The notes under the pieces are model-generated. The model was not told the origin of the DNA. It worked only from the letters and a program-made list of their open reading frames with translations, and searched no databases. Position numbers and translations under genes: made by a program. A stretch of 64,000 bases of DNA from Xenopus tropicalis (taxonomy: Eukaryota; Chordata; Amphibia; Anura; Pipidae): positions 37,127,712 through 37,191,711 of the forward strand of contig NC_030679.2 in assembly GCF_000004195.4 (NCBI RefSeq). Direction: 5' to 3'. Positions 21,441 to 31,439 of this stretch are shown here, piece after piece. Each line of letters opens with the position of its first letter. Position 1 is the stretch's first letter.

Positions 21441-22000
21441 GAAACTGGAGCCAAACGCAGGCAGAATGACTGACATTATTCCACGTTCTTTGGGGTACAG
21501 GGGTGTAAATCATTTAATTCCTCAGCTGTTTCTGAATTATAACTTCCAACATTGGCAGGACCAGTAATAGAGATGTGGGGATTGCAGGAAGGCTAGGCCC
21601 CAAGTCTAAGTAATTTAGGGATGTCTAAACCATGATCCCCCAGCTGCAGTTGAACTACGACTCCCAGTAACCTCTTCCTGCAACCTTTGGTTTGCAGATG
21701 GATGGCAGTTCAACAGCAGGAGGGCCACATGTAAGACATCCCCAACATATATTATATTACAATATTAAAAAATATTGAACAGTCATTATATAATGTTATA
21801 CATCCTTTGTGTTTTATCAATATTTTTCTCCTCTCTCCCTTTAATATTTGAGGTCCCAGGACAACAGTCCTTCCTGCCCTATCCTAAAACCAGCGTGTAA
21901 GATATGAAGGAAGCAATAGTAGTAACTGCAACAGGTGGAGAACCACATATGCTTGCTGTATACAGTAATGTTATGATATAAAGGGAAAGTTCACCTTTAA
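21441..22000 (+). other. fgf1: fgf1 3' UTR and proximal downstream sequence (end not defined)
   Basis: Non-coding sequence after the fgf1 stop. Candidate poly(A) hexamers are ATTAAA near 21768 and AATAAA near 22086, but neither can be chosen without transcript data. Around 21600-21720 lies a dispersed-repeat-like stretch containing CAGCTGCAGTTGAACTACG. Confidence 0.4.
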
Positions 22001-24015
22001 TAAGCTGACCTATTAGAATGATCTTTATTTCTAAATGTTTTTAAAAAAAATTGGCTTCCTAAAATGATATCTGGTACCTGGGGGTAATAAACAACCTAGA
22101 AATAGATTGTTTTTTTTTTTTGTTTACCCATCTGTTGAGACTCTCACCTACTCACTTTCTTTCAAACCAATGTCTGTTTGCTAGAATAAGTAAAGCTGCC
22201 CATACACATACAATAAAATCAAACAATTGTAGGTATGTGCTAGAATGTTCCCAACCATTGTCCATGTACATGGATATATGCCATTTTGTTGATTCGGAAG
22301 GGTTTAAAATTTGATCTGTCGGTGCATTATGTTGGCTAGTACAAGTGAAGGAGCAGTAGATGAGAAAGTAAAGATAAGCCATAGCTCCTCTCCACTTCTT
22401 GCTGTTCTGATCATGTGGCCCATTGGCCCTGGACAATAGATAGGTGGCCATGACATGCATTATCCCTCATTTAGTATTCAGCCATTCATTTCATGGGTCA
22501 GATAAAGTACAGGCAGACATGTCAACTAAGCCCTAATTAAAACCCCATTCACCCAGTCACACATAAACATGCTGTCAGTAATTTCCACCCAAATCCTTAC
22601 TTACCCACGCCCCTGAAATACATAGAAAGTTCACCCAAAAATATCTGAAGCAAATTTGCAAGTCACACAGTCAGTGGGGCAAAACCCTAGGTCAGGGCAG
22701 GTTGAGGGCTTGGTAGGTGGAGCTAGACGCACCTGGATTTGTTATATTCTGGAGTGGCATCTATATACAGGATCCAAGAAAATGAAAGCCTCAGATAAAA
22801 GACAGTATTTTCAGAGAGACCTCACCTCCACCCATACCACGCCAGTTTGTACTGCCAAATCTGCTCCATCCAAAAGCCAGAGTAGCACAGTAGTGCTGCT
22901 GGATCTTCTCTTGTAAGTGATTGCAGACATGGAGCATGCACAATGGGAGCCAAGCCATTATCCATCACATACCCATTCTAAGTGTTTGCAATCACTTGCA
23001 GAAGATTCAGTGGTGTGTGATGGCACCCTTCAGTTACATTTTAGGTGAAGCTCTTATTCTCTTTAACACTAATTTAAAGGTGAACTATCCTTTCAGGACC
23101 AAATCCAATCCGACTGATAGCGTTCCCTGGAAAACCACCAATAACAGAGAAATGCATTTCATCTACATTGTATTTATATTTATATTCATTTATATTCATG
23201 CACACAGAGTTGTTGTTGTTATATCTACTGAATCAATGCACCACGAATGGCTTATGCTTTGTGCACATTTCATATGTTTATTTATAACTGATGTACCAAT
23301 TCCTACTTTAATGAAGTTGTATTTAGGAATCAGTACTCTTCAGGGTTTGGGTATAGTATGACCATTCATGGATGCTGTTTGGGAGGAGATAACACGAAAC
23401 AGATGTTTATTCAAGTGAATATTCAGTTTTTTTGGTGTTTGCATGTACATAAAGAGAAAATGCACCTTTTATAAGAAGTAGGAAATCACTGAAGCATGGC
23501 TTGTGGAAAAGATTATTTCCTGGTACCAGCTTTCAATATAGGCGGCATTTACAAACAACCCAGATCTAAGTTGTACAGCACTAAAGGGTGCAAAATCAAG
23601 CTCCTTTGTGCTTATTTGCCCAGCAATTGCATTTGGGGTATTAGTGCCTTGTGTTGGATTAAGAATTCAGGGCAAGATGCAGACCATGTTGGTGGAGTGC
23701 AAGTCAGCCCAGTACTTACCCCCTGCCATAGCTGGCTTGCACCCATCTATTTCTCTTTCTATCCTGCCTTACAATTCATAAATGGCTCCTTGTATCTCTC
23801 ACATCCATGTTTTATTTTCATTCTACCTTCAGTATTCTTCTCCTTCCTTCGTTGCTTGCCTGTTGCAAGTTTCCCCTGCTGCCCTTGGCTACTGGCTACT
23901 TTGCCACCACTGGTTACACTAAAAATGATTTTAGCCTTTTTCTTGTTCCTCCTCTGTTGGGTACTACTTTCTAGCAAGTGTTTGGATGATCCTCTGATGA
24001 CTTCTGAATTCAGGG
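22001..24015. other. downstream non-coding region with weak repeat traces
   Basis: 21978-22100 resembles the left part of a TTAA-type MITE (GGGAAAGTTCACCTTTAA). 22191-22455 may be a decayed Harbinger-type MITE (TAAAGCTGCCCATACACA to GGTGGCCATG). The 194-codon frame at 23496-24080 has no recognisable domain and runs into the next MITE. Confidence 0.45.
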
Positions 24016-24019
24016 TTAA

Positions 24020-24483
24020 AGGGGTGGTTCCCTTTAACTTTACTTTAGTTTTTGTACGTTATAAAATGTACTATTCGTAGCAGCTTTGCAATTGGTGTTT
24101 ATTAGTCACATCTTTGGCTAAATTTGCATTTTTTTTCTGCACTTTGCAGCTTTCAAATGGGGGTCACTGAACCTGACGGCCAAAAAACTATTGTTTTGTG
24201 AGGTTACCATGTTATTATTATTGTTGTTACATTCAATTCCTTGTTATTTTATTAAGTCCTCACTTATTTATATTCCAGTCTCTAATTCAAACCACTGCCT
24301 GGTTGCTAATGTAAACCCTAGCAACCAAACAGCTGCTTAAATTTCAAACTAGAGAACTTCTTAACAAAAAGCGAAATAACTGAAAAACTACAAAAAATAA
24401 AAAATGAAAACTAGTTGCAAATTGTCTCAGTAATATCAATGTCTATGGCATACTAAAAGTTAATTTAAAGGTGAACAACCCCT
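24020..24483. repeat. TTAA-flanked MITE, T2/Kolobok-like
   Basis: Ends AGGGGTGGTTCCCTTTAA and the inverse of AGGGGTTGTTCACCTTTAA, with TTAA on both sides (24016-24019, 24484-24487). Kolobok-type elements use TTAA targets and have AGGRR termini. Family members: 10940-11222 (fragment) and 52258-53023. Confidence 0.8.
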
Positions 24484-24569
24484 TTAAGCATTTACCTTTG
24501 TTTGCTATGATTATTGTTACTATAATAATATTTTTTAAAATTGTTTCTGACATATTAGCAGTTTTAATT

Positions 24570-24808
24570 TGTTACTACTGGGCATTCGCACCAAATTTCT
24601 GCATTTCGCCATTGGTAAATCGTTTCGCGTAACTTCCATAAAAATTTGGTGCAGAAAAATTTGGCGCATGTAAGAAAATTTAGTTGCGTGTCAAATTGGG
24701 TGCGGTCACATCAAAATTGGGCATGGTCGTGGGTGCGGGTGACCAAGCGTGAATTTTCTCAAATTTTCTTGCCGTTGCCGAAACAGACAGATTTGCTCAT
24801 CACTACTG
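24570..24808. repeat. diverged hAT-type MITE (TAGTGATGGGCGAA family)
   Basis: The right end TTTGCTCATCACTA is clear. The left end GGGCATTCGCACCAAA is shortened. The interior CATTTCGCCATTGG is shared with 33215-33543. No clean duplication. Confidence 0.6.
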
Positions 24809-25097
24809 AACAGTTCTCTCATCAGCAATCCTAAGGTCACCTGACTATGCAGTTCTACTAGTGTATAGACAGTTGGAATTGTTGGCACTTCGACTTTTAA
24901 AGAGAATTATTGAGCCACAAGTGCATAGTAGAGAAGCAGCTGTTTATGCAGGATATAAGGACAGAGGGGTTTGGGAATAGATACAGAATTTGAGTTTATG
25001 GAGGAGATAGATCCTGTAGAATGAAAATCAGTTTGGTAGGAGTGAAGGTAAATATAGAGATGAACAAAAGGCCCAAGGGGTGAAACTGGTGGTACCC

Positions 25098-25955
25098 TAG
25101 CAGCATACTTCCCAACATTTTGAAAATGGAAAGAGGGACAAAAAGAAATGCTGCGCGTAGCGTGGCAAAATTGTTTGACGCAACCACACCCCCTAAATAC
25201 CACTCCCATTTGACTAAATTTGGCAGGTTATTTAAAGTTTGAACAGATTAGTTTGAGTCCTGTTTTATGTGTTATTACAGTTTTGCTGAAAAAGTTGAAA
25301 TTGCCCTTTAAGCTGCAAGTCTCAGTTCTCCCAAGAGACCTGTTTAGCTTATTAGTTACAATTGTATCTCAGTGCAGGAGCCTTTCTGGGCTCTCTGCCA
25401 AAAGCCCACTTATTTAGGCTAATGCCAGGCGAGCCGTAGAGCGGATACTTTCGGCATGCGGAAAAGCGCTTGCTGAAAATACCACCCTACGCCTCCTACA
25501 TGTGCCTGCACCCGAATAAATGAGATACGCTCGGGTGCAGGCACATGTAGCTGAAATACGCATGTGGATCTCATTCGCGTTTTTATGCGTATATCAGCAA
25601 CATGTGCCTGCACCCGAGCATATCTCATTCATTCGGGTGCAGGCACATGTAGGAGGCGTAGGGCGGAATTTTCAGCAATCGCTTTTCCTCTTGCCGAAAA
25701 TATTCGCCCTACGGATCGTCTGGCATTAGCCTTAATTAAAAGCGAGAAACATTGTATCTAAGTGCAGGTGACGCTCGTTAAGATTTCTGGGGTCTCTGCC
25801 AAAAGCTACTTTTAATTAAATTTGTATCTTTTTTTAGCTTCAGTGCAGGAGATCAAAGGGAAATGAGGGACTTTTCAGTAAGAATCCGGGACTGCGGGTT
25901 GGCCTGTCAAAAGAAGGACTGTCCCATGAAAATCGGGACAGTTGGGAGCTATGCG
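25098..25955. repeat. DNA-transposon-like repeat with GCATAGCTCCCAACTGT ends, split by a MITE
   Basis: The left end GCATACTTCCCAACATTTT and right end ACAGTTGGGAGCTATGC are inverted counterparts. Internal words AGGGACAAAAAGAAA and AGAAGGACTGTCCC also mirror. The element at 25417-25731 is inserted in it. The flanking duplication is unclear. Confidence 0.6.
25417..25731. repeat. Harbinger-type MITE with TTA duplication and internal hairpins
   Basis: Ends GGCTAATGCCAGGCGA and its inverse TCGTCTGGCATTAGCC, flanked by TTA (25414-25416, 25732-25734). Inside, ACATGTGCCTGCACCCGA and its reverse complement occur twice each (about 25498-25549 and 25601-25651), giving two smaller hairpins within the large one. 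Confidence 0.82.
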
Positions 25956-27439
25956 GTAGACAGATCTAGTGGGATACAGGAAAAGCCTAAATAGGAAACT
26001 TGAGATTTAAGAGGGAACCAAGAAAGCACTAATAGATGCTTATACAGGGGTCAATAAAAGCTGGCAACTTGGTGCAATGCAACAGGCTCGTCCAACCAAT
26101 ATCTGGCTGAAAATCATCCAGCTACTAAGTTTGATTTTGTGGTTGGATGGCAATGCCGTAGTGTAATGTGTCTATGCTTTAACATGGGAATTGGAGCATT
26201 CTGTCCATTTGCTCCAATATCATTAGCATCCTTTGCATCGTAGGTGAAAATTCATAGCCTACAGTCCAACAATCAATGTGACCACATAATTTACATTGCT
26301 TGTGTTATCATTGTTAAATGTACTTGTATAATTAATAGGAACATGTTAAATATTTATTGTATTTTATTTAAACCGTATACAGTAAAATGCAAAATAAAAT
26401 TTCAAGCAATATGAAGCTAAGAGGATGGTATCATAATTTAAACAAGCCAGCAGCCCTCATATAACACACATCCACCCCTACTCCACCCCATCTGCCAGTG
26501 TGCCCACCCCATGTGTCCCCTGCTTCCTGCCAGCTCTTATATAGAAGAGCTATGGAGGAAGGATTTCTATAGACACAACAGATAGTCTGGGCCACCACAC
26601 TTCCTGGCCCCCCCCGCAGGGTCTATAGATAGTTATGCCACAGAACTGCAGAAGGTGCTGCTGCATCAGCCACTGGGGTAGAATCACAAAGCCAGGGCAG
26701 TCCTTGTTTCCCTGAGGTTGCATTGCTTACCACCATGTGCAGCCCCACATACTCTCATGGGCTTCCACAGCCAGACCCCCTACTTGAACAGGTGCTTCGT
26801 GTAAGTGCTTCATCACTTGCACGCCTGCCACCATAATAAATGTGCCCTAGTAATATATAATAGGTACTTAGTTTATAAGAACAATAACCTGGACTCTGGC
26901 TCTATTAATTGTAAATGCCATTTCTCACACAATTATCGTTAACCTGCACTGGTACACACGAGGCGGCTACAAGCTTGGATGGAACAGCAGCCCTGCAGCC
27001 AGATCATTCCTCTCCACTGTAAGGTGGCTGGAAATAGTAATGAATCTGCCAACTATAGCAAAGGGAGTGAGCTGTTTTAATCATTTTAAGTGGAGTTTGG
27101 ACACATTTTTGGAGAGCAGGAGAGAGCAAAGAATTGATACTATTTTAAAGCTTGAGGATATTGGTCATATCCTGCATGTTTTTGTGTCCAAGAAAATTTT
27201 TGAGGCCTGGCATCCCGCAGGTCTTATTGTTCCCACAGGGCAGGGCCTACTGATTACTGAACCATATAACAAAGGGCCTACAGCAAGGTGGTATAAACAG
27301 CAAACATTCCTTCAAAAAGTCCTTTAGACCAGGGCTATTTTTGCTATAGTGGCAAAGGTGACAAAAAGTTGCCCAAGATATTCAGCTCTTTTAGTGAGTA
27401 CAACTGCCCCACACCAGGTCCAAAACTAAATTAAATTGT
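25956..27439. other. non-coding, with one hAT-like end fragment
   Basis: About 26560-26643 ends CTATAGATAGTTATGCCACAG, resembling a hAT-type terminus. Otherwise nothing recognised; the 95-codon frame at 27040-27327 is not assignable. Confidence 0.45.
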
Positions 27440-27618
27440 CACTTGTAGGATACTGGAAAATATATTATTCCTCTGTGTTTTCCAATTATTTGTCTCTGTA
27501 ATAATAAAACACTACTTCATACTTGATCCCATCTAAGATATAATTAATCCTTTTAGGAAGCAAAATTACAGCAAGACCCCCTTATCCAGAAAATTCTGCA
27601 TAACAGGTCCCATACCTG
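27440..27618. repeat. fragment of CAGGTATAGGA-family MITE (right part)
   Basis: Contains CTTATCCAGAAAATTC and ends GGTCCCATACCTG; the left end is missing. Confidence 0.6.
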
Positions 27619-27896
27619 TGCAATAATATTGCCTATTTACAATATGCTAGGCATCTTTGTAGAGTGCCATATGAGCATCTCTGGAAATGGAATGTATAAA
27701 GTAAGTGCCACATACTTAGTGCCACATTTTCTATATAAGCTCCCATGGCACCACACAGGATTCCATTGCAAGGGGGAGGTGGGTTGCCCATCACAATGCA
27801 GTTTATTTAAGGTACATGAGCCAATCATGCCAGTTCTAGACTGGTAAAAAGAGTAAAAGAATGAACCTATAAGAAAAGGCTATCAAGGCTGGGCTT

Positions 27897-28134
27897 CAGG
27901 GGTGGGTCAAGCCAACCGGGCACCCTAGGCCACCCAGTCAACCACCTCGTCCCTGCACCTTCCCTCCCTCCAACAAGGAAGGGGGGTCATTGCCCCTACC
28001 ACGTAATGACAACTGAAGGGGGCAATGACAAGGGAGCGTGGACCAGGGGTATTCTCGAGCGGTTCTTGCCTGGCATCCCCAATCGTTGCACCATAGGCAG
28101 TTGTCTCTTCTGCCTATCCCTAGTTCCGGCCCTG
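27897..28134. repeat. hAT-type MITE inside LINE fossil, imperfect 8-bp duplication
   Basis: It ends CTAGTTCCGGCCCTG, the inverse of the start at 19051, and begins CAGGGGTGGGTCAAGCC. The flanks CTGGGCTT and TTGGGGTT match at 6 of 8, and both encode the LINE residues Leu-Gly-Leu, as expected for a duplicated target. Confidence 0.78.
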
Positions 28135-28387
28135 TTGGGGTTGTTTTTGCTGCAGAAAAGACGCTTGCAGGGAGACATGATTAGTAAATTAGAGGAGGAT
28201 CTATTTCTCCTGCAGAAATCAACAAAGAGACTGCCCTTTAGCCTTGAGGATTTGAATTTCCATTTAAAGCAGTAAAGGTGGTTCTTCATAGTGAGGGCAG
28301 TGAGGTTGGGGAATGCCCTGCTAGTTGATGTTGTGATGGCAGATTCTATTAAGGGGCTTGGATTGTTTTTCTTAACAAGCAAATTAA

Positions 28388-28885
28388 AGGAAAACTATAC
28401 CCCCACACAATGCAAATATAAAATATATTGCATAAACAAGCTCATATGTAAAACCCTGCTTCATCTAAATAAACCATTTTCATAAAAATATACTTTTTTA
28501 GTAATATGTGCTATTGGGTAATCCTAAATAGAAAATTGCCATTTTAAGAATTAAGGTCCGCCCCCTGGGATCATAGGATTCACAGTGCACACAAACAAGC
28601 CAAGGCACACATACATGCTGGGCCCCATCAGTCAATTAATGGGCAGAGTTCTGCCTTTTGCTTCCACACTACTTCCTGTTACAGTTAGAGCTGCATTATT
28701 TCTGGTCATGTGATCTCTGAGGGAGAACCCAGCCCATCACTAAATGGTGGCTCAAGGGAAAGTATGTAAAAGGGCAATATTTACTGACATATATATTCCA
28801 GTTTGGCGAGATTCTTTAATAAATAATTTAACATAATATAAACTATCTTTTGGTTAAGTATTCATTCTGGGGGTATAGTTTTCCT
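28388..28885. repeat. TTAA-flanked MITE, T2/Kolobok-like (AGGAAAACTATACCCCC)
   Basis: Ends AGGAAAACTATACCCCC and its inverse, with TTAA at 28384-28387 and 28886-28889. It carries the uninterrupted version of the sequence that hosts the Tc1 and MITE insertions at 16625-19020. Confidence 0.9.
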
Positions 28886-28909
28886 TTAAGCTATTGAGTA
28901 GGCTATTAA

Positions 28910-29319
28910 AGGAACAGTAACACTAAAAAATGAAAGAGCTTTAAAGTAATAAAAATATAATGCACTGTTGCCCTGCACTGGTAAAACTGGTGTGTTTGCT
29001 ACAGTAACACTACTATAATTTATATAATAAGCTGCTGTGTAGCCACGGGGGCAGCCATTCAAGCTGGAAAAAGGAGAAAAGGCACAGGTTACATAGCAGA
29101 TAACAGATAAGCTCTGTAGAATACAATAGTGTTTTATCTGCTATGTGCCTGTGCCTTTTCTCCTTTGAATGGCTGCCTCCATGGCTACACAGCAGCTTAT
29201 TTATATAAATTATAGTAGACTTTTTGAAGTAAACACACAGCTTTTACCAGTGCAGGGCAGCAGCACATTATATTTTAGTCGCTTTTATACACTTTCATTT
29301 TTTTGGTGTTACTGTTCCT
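28910..29319. repeat. T2-type MITE (AGGAACAGTAACAC), complete
   Basis: TTAA at 28906-28909 and 29320-29323; terminal repeats AGGAACAGTAACACTAAAA and its inverse. The middle contains a long mirrored segment around GGCAGCCATTC / GAATGGCTGCC. It closely resembles the copy at 57180-57599. Confidence 0.92.
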
Positions 29320-29521
29320 TTAAGATCTAAGGATCTACGGTTAGTTAAGTATAGGTACTGCTATATATAGTTTATATATTTGAGTGTACAGATAGGTTGG
29401 TATAAGTGTGTGTGTATATATGTGCACTGGGGTTCACTGAGGCTTAAACTTGATGGACTTTGGTCTTTCTTTTTACTTGGTCTTTCTTTTTACTCATTAG
29501 CATCACACTACTTAAATTTTA

Positions 29522-29817
29522 TCTCCCATATGAAATAAAAGGCACTACATTTGCCCACAAGCAGTAACCCATAGCAACTAATAAGATGTTTGCTTTTAAA
29601 TAGATGACCAGTAAATTCCTCCTGCTGATTGGTTGCTATTGGTTACTGCTCCTGGACAGACTTAGGGGGTTATGTAATGAAAGATGCTAAGTTTGCCCAG
29701 GAGCAGAAACCCATAGCAACCAATTAATAGGATTCATTTACTGGTCACCTGTTAAAAAGCAAGCATCTTATTGGTTCCTGCTCCTTTGCAATTTTAGAGC
29801 TGTTTTTACATATGGGG
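29522..29817. repeat. palindromic MITE copies (CCCATATGTAATAAAAGGCAC family)
   Basis: Two consecutive units carry GCAGTAACCCATAGCAAC and its inverse around a middle GACCAGTAAA. The same family is at 34208-34380 and, in traces, at 46765-46840. The Tc1 element at 29820 interrupts its right neighbour; TGCCTTTTATTACATATGGG resumes at 31418. Confidence 0.65.
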
Positions 29818-29819
29818 TA

Positions 29820-31413
29820 CAGTGGCTTGCAAAAGTATTCGGCCCCCTTGAACTTTTCCACATTTTGTCACATTACAGCCACAAACATGAATCAATTTTA
29901 TTGGAATTCCACGTGAAAGTGGTGTACACGTGAGAAGTAGAACGAAAATCATACATGATTCCAAACATTTTTTACAAATAAATAACTGCAAAGTGGGGCG
30001 TGCGTAATTATTCAGCCCCCTTTGGTCTGAGTGCAGTCAGTTGCCCATAGACATTGCCTGATGAGTGCTAATGACTAAATAGAGTGCACCTGTGTGTAAT
30101 CTAATGTCAGTACAAATACAGCTGCTCTGTGACGGCCTCAGAGGTTGTCTAAGAGAATATTGGGAGCAACAACACCATGAAGTCCAAAGAACACACCAGA
30201 CAGGTCAGGGATAAAGTTATTGAGAAATTTAAAGCAGGCTTAGGCTACAAAAAGATTTCCAAAGCCTTGAACATCCCACGGAGCACTGTTCCACCGATCA
30301 TTCATAAATGGAAGGAGTATGGCACAACTGTAAACCTACCAAGACAAGGCCGTCCACCTAAACTCACAGGCCGAACAAGGAGAGCGCTGATCAGAAATGC
30401 AGCCAAGAGGCCCATGGTGACTCTGGGGGAGCTGCAGAGATCTACAGCTCAGGTGGGGGAATCTGTCCATAGGACAACTATTAGTCGTGCACTGCACAAA
30501 GTTGGCCTTTATGGAAGAGTGGCAAGAAGAAAGCCATTGTTAACAGAAAACCATAAGAAGTCCCGTTTGCAGTTTGCCACAAGCCATGTGGGGGACACAG
30601 CAAACATGTGGAAGAAGGTGCTCTGGTCAGATGAGACCAAAATGGAACTTTTTGGCCAAAATGCAAAACGCTATGTGTGGCGGAAATCTAACACTGCACA
30701 TCACTCTGAACACACCATCCCCACTGTCAAATATGGTGGTGGCAGCATCATGCTCTGGGGGGGCTTCTCTTCAGCAGGGACAGGGAAGCTGGTCAGAGTT
30801 GATGGGAAGATGGATGGAGCCAAATACAGGGCAATCTTGGAAGAAAACCTCTTGGAGTCTGCAAAAGACTTGAGACTGGGGCGGAGGTTCACCTTCCAGC
30901 AGGACAACCACCCTAAACATAAAGCCAGGGCAACAATGGAATGGTTTAAAAGAAAACACATCCATGTGTTAGAATGGCCCAGTCAAAGTCCAGATCTAAA
31001 TCCAATGGAGAATCTGTGGCAAGATCTGAAAACTGCTGTTACCAAACGCTGTCCATCTAATCTGACTGAGCTGGAGCTGTTTTGCAAAGAAGAATGGGCA
31101 AGGATTTCAGTCTGTAGATGTGCAAAGCTGGTAGAGACATACCCTAAAAGCCTGGCAGCTGTAATTGCAGCTAAAGGTGGTTCTACAAAGTATTGACTCA
31201 GGGGGCTGAATAATTACGCACACCCCACTTTGCAGTTATTTATTTGTAAAAAATGTTTGGAATCATGTATGATTTTTGTTCCACTTCTCACGTGTACACC
31301 ACTTTGTATTGGTCTTTCACGTGGAATTCCAATAAAACTGATTCATGTTTGTGGCTGTAATGTGACAAAATGTGGAAAATTTAAAGGGGGCCGAATACTT
31401 TTGCAAGCCACTG
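29820..31413 (+). mobile_element. Tc1-like transposon, complete, with intact transposase frame
   Basis: CAGTGGCTTGCAAAAG ends in inverted orientation, TA duplicated at 29818-29819 and 31414-31415. The terminal repeats exceed 200 bp and contain inner repeats of the CAGCCCCC type (IR/DR structure). The left repeat lacks 12 bp present in the right repeat and in copy 1, between two AAAG words (near 29929). Confidence 0.96.
30177..31196 (+). CDS. Tc1-like DD34E transposase, uninterrupted, 339 aa
   Basis: The enzyme family cuts and pastes its transposon at TA dinucleotides using a nuclear DDE nuclease. Residues 1-110 hold two helix-turn-helix units of the paired-like DNA-binding domain, with a GRPPK linker at 58-62 that fits the GRPR-like AT-hook. 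The catalytic residues are D152 (SDETK), D243 (QQDN) and E278 (NPMENLW), spaced D-34-E. The glycine-rich block YGGGSIMLWGG is at 186-196. The length is normal for Tc1 transposases. The start ACACCATGAAG is the same as in copy 1. Oddity: residue 245 is His where copy 1 and the family have Asp (QQDNDPKH), so catalytic competence is uncertain. It lies in a gene-free stretch between its own inverted repeats. Confidence 0.95.
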   Translation: MKSKEHTRQVRDKVIEKFKAGLGYKKISKALNIPRSTVPPIIHKWKEYGTTVNLPRQGRPPKLTGRTRRALIRNAAKRPMVTLGELQRSTAQVGESVHRTTISRALHKVGLYGRVARRKPLLTENHKKSRLQFATSHVGDTANMWKKVLWSDETKMELFGQNAKRYVWRKSNTAHHSEHTIPTVKYGGGSIMLWGGFSSAGTGKLVRVDGKMDGAKYRAILEENLLESAKDLRLGRRFTFQQDNHPKHKARATMEWFKRKHIHVLEWPSQSPDLNPMENLWQDLKTAVTKRCPSNLTELELFCKEEWARISVCRCAKLVETYPKSLAAVIAAKGGSTKY

Positions 31414-31439
31414 TATGTGCCTTTTATTACATATGGGGG

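Larger units (their letters stand above)
27838..29510 (+). mobile_element. CR1-like LINE fossil split by three later insertions
   Basis: The LINE pieces are 27838-27896 (frame reads KRLSRLGL), 28135-28387 (LFLLQKRRLQGDMISK, then VRAVRLGNALLVDVVMADS), 28886-28909, and 29320-29510 (3' UTR with AAACTTGATGGACTTTGG). Between them are a hAT-type MITE and two T2-type MITEs. The remnant coding is degraded (stop after FHLKQ). Confidence 0.8.

Noticed and set aside
23496..24080. 194-codon + strand frame
   Set aside because: No recognisable domain, biased toward pyrimidine-rich codons, and its end runs into a TTAA-type MITE.
30481..30965. Minus-strand frames opposite the intact Tc1 transposase
   Set aside because: Antisense shadows of the transposase; identical shadows appear opposite copy 1.
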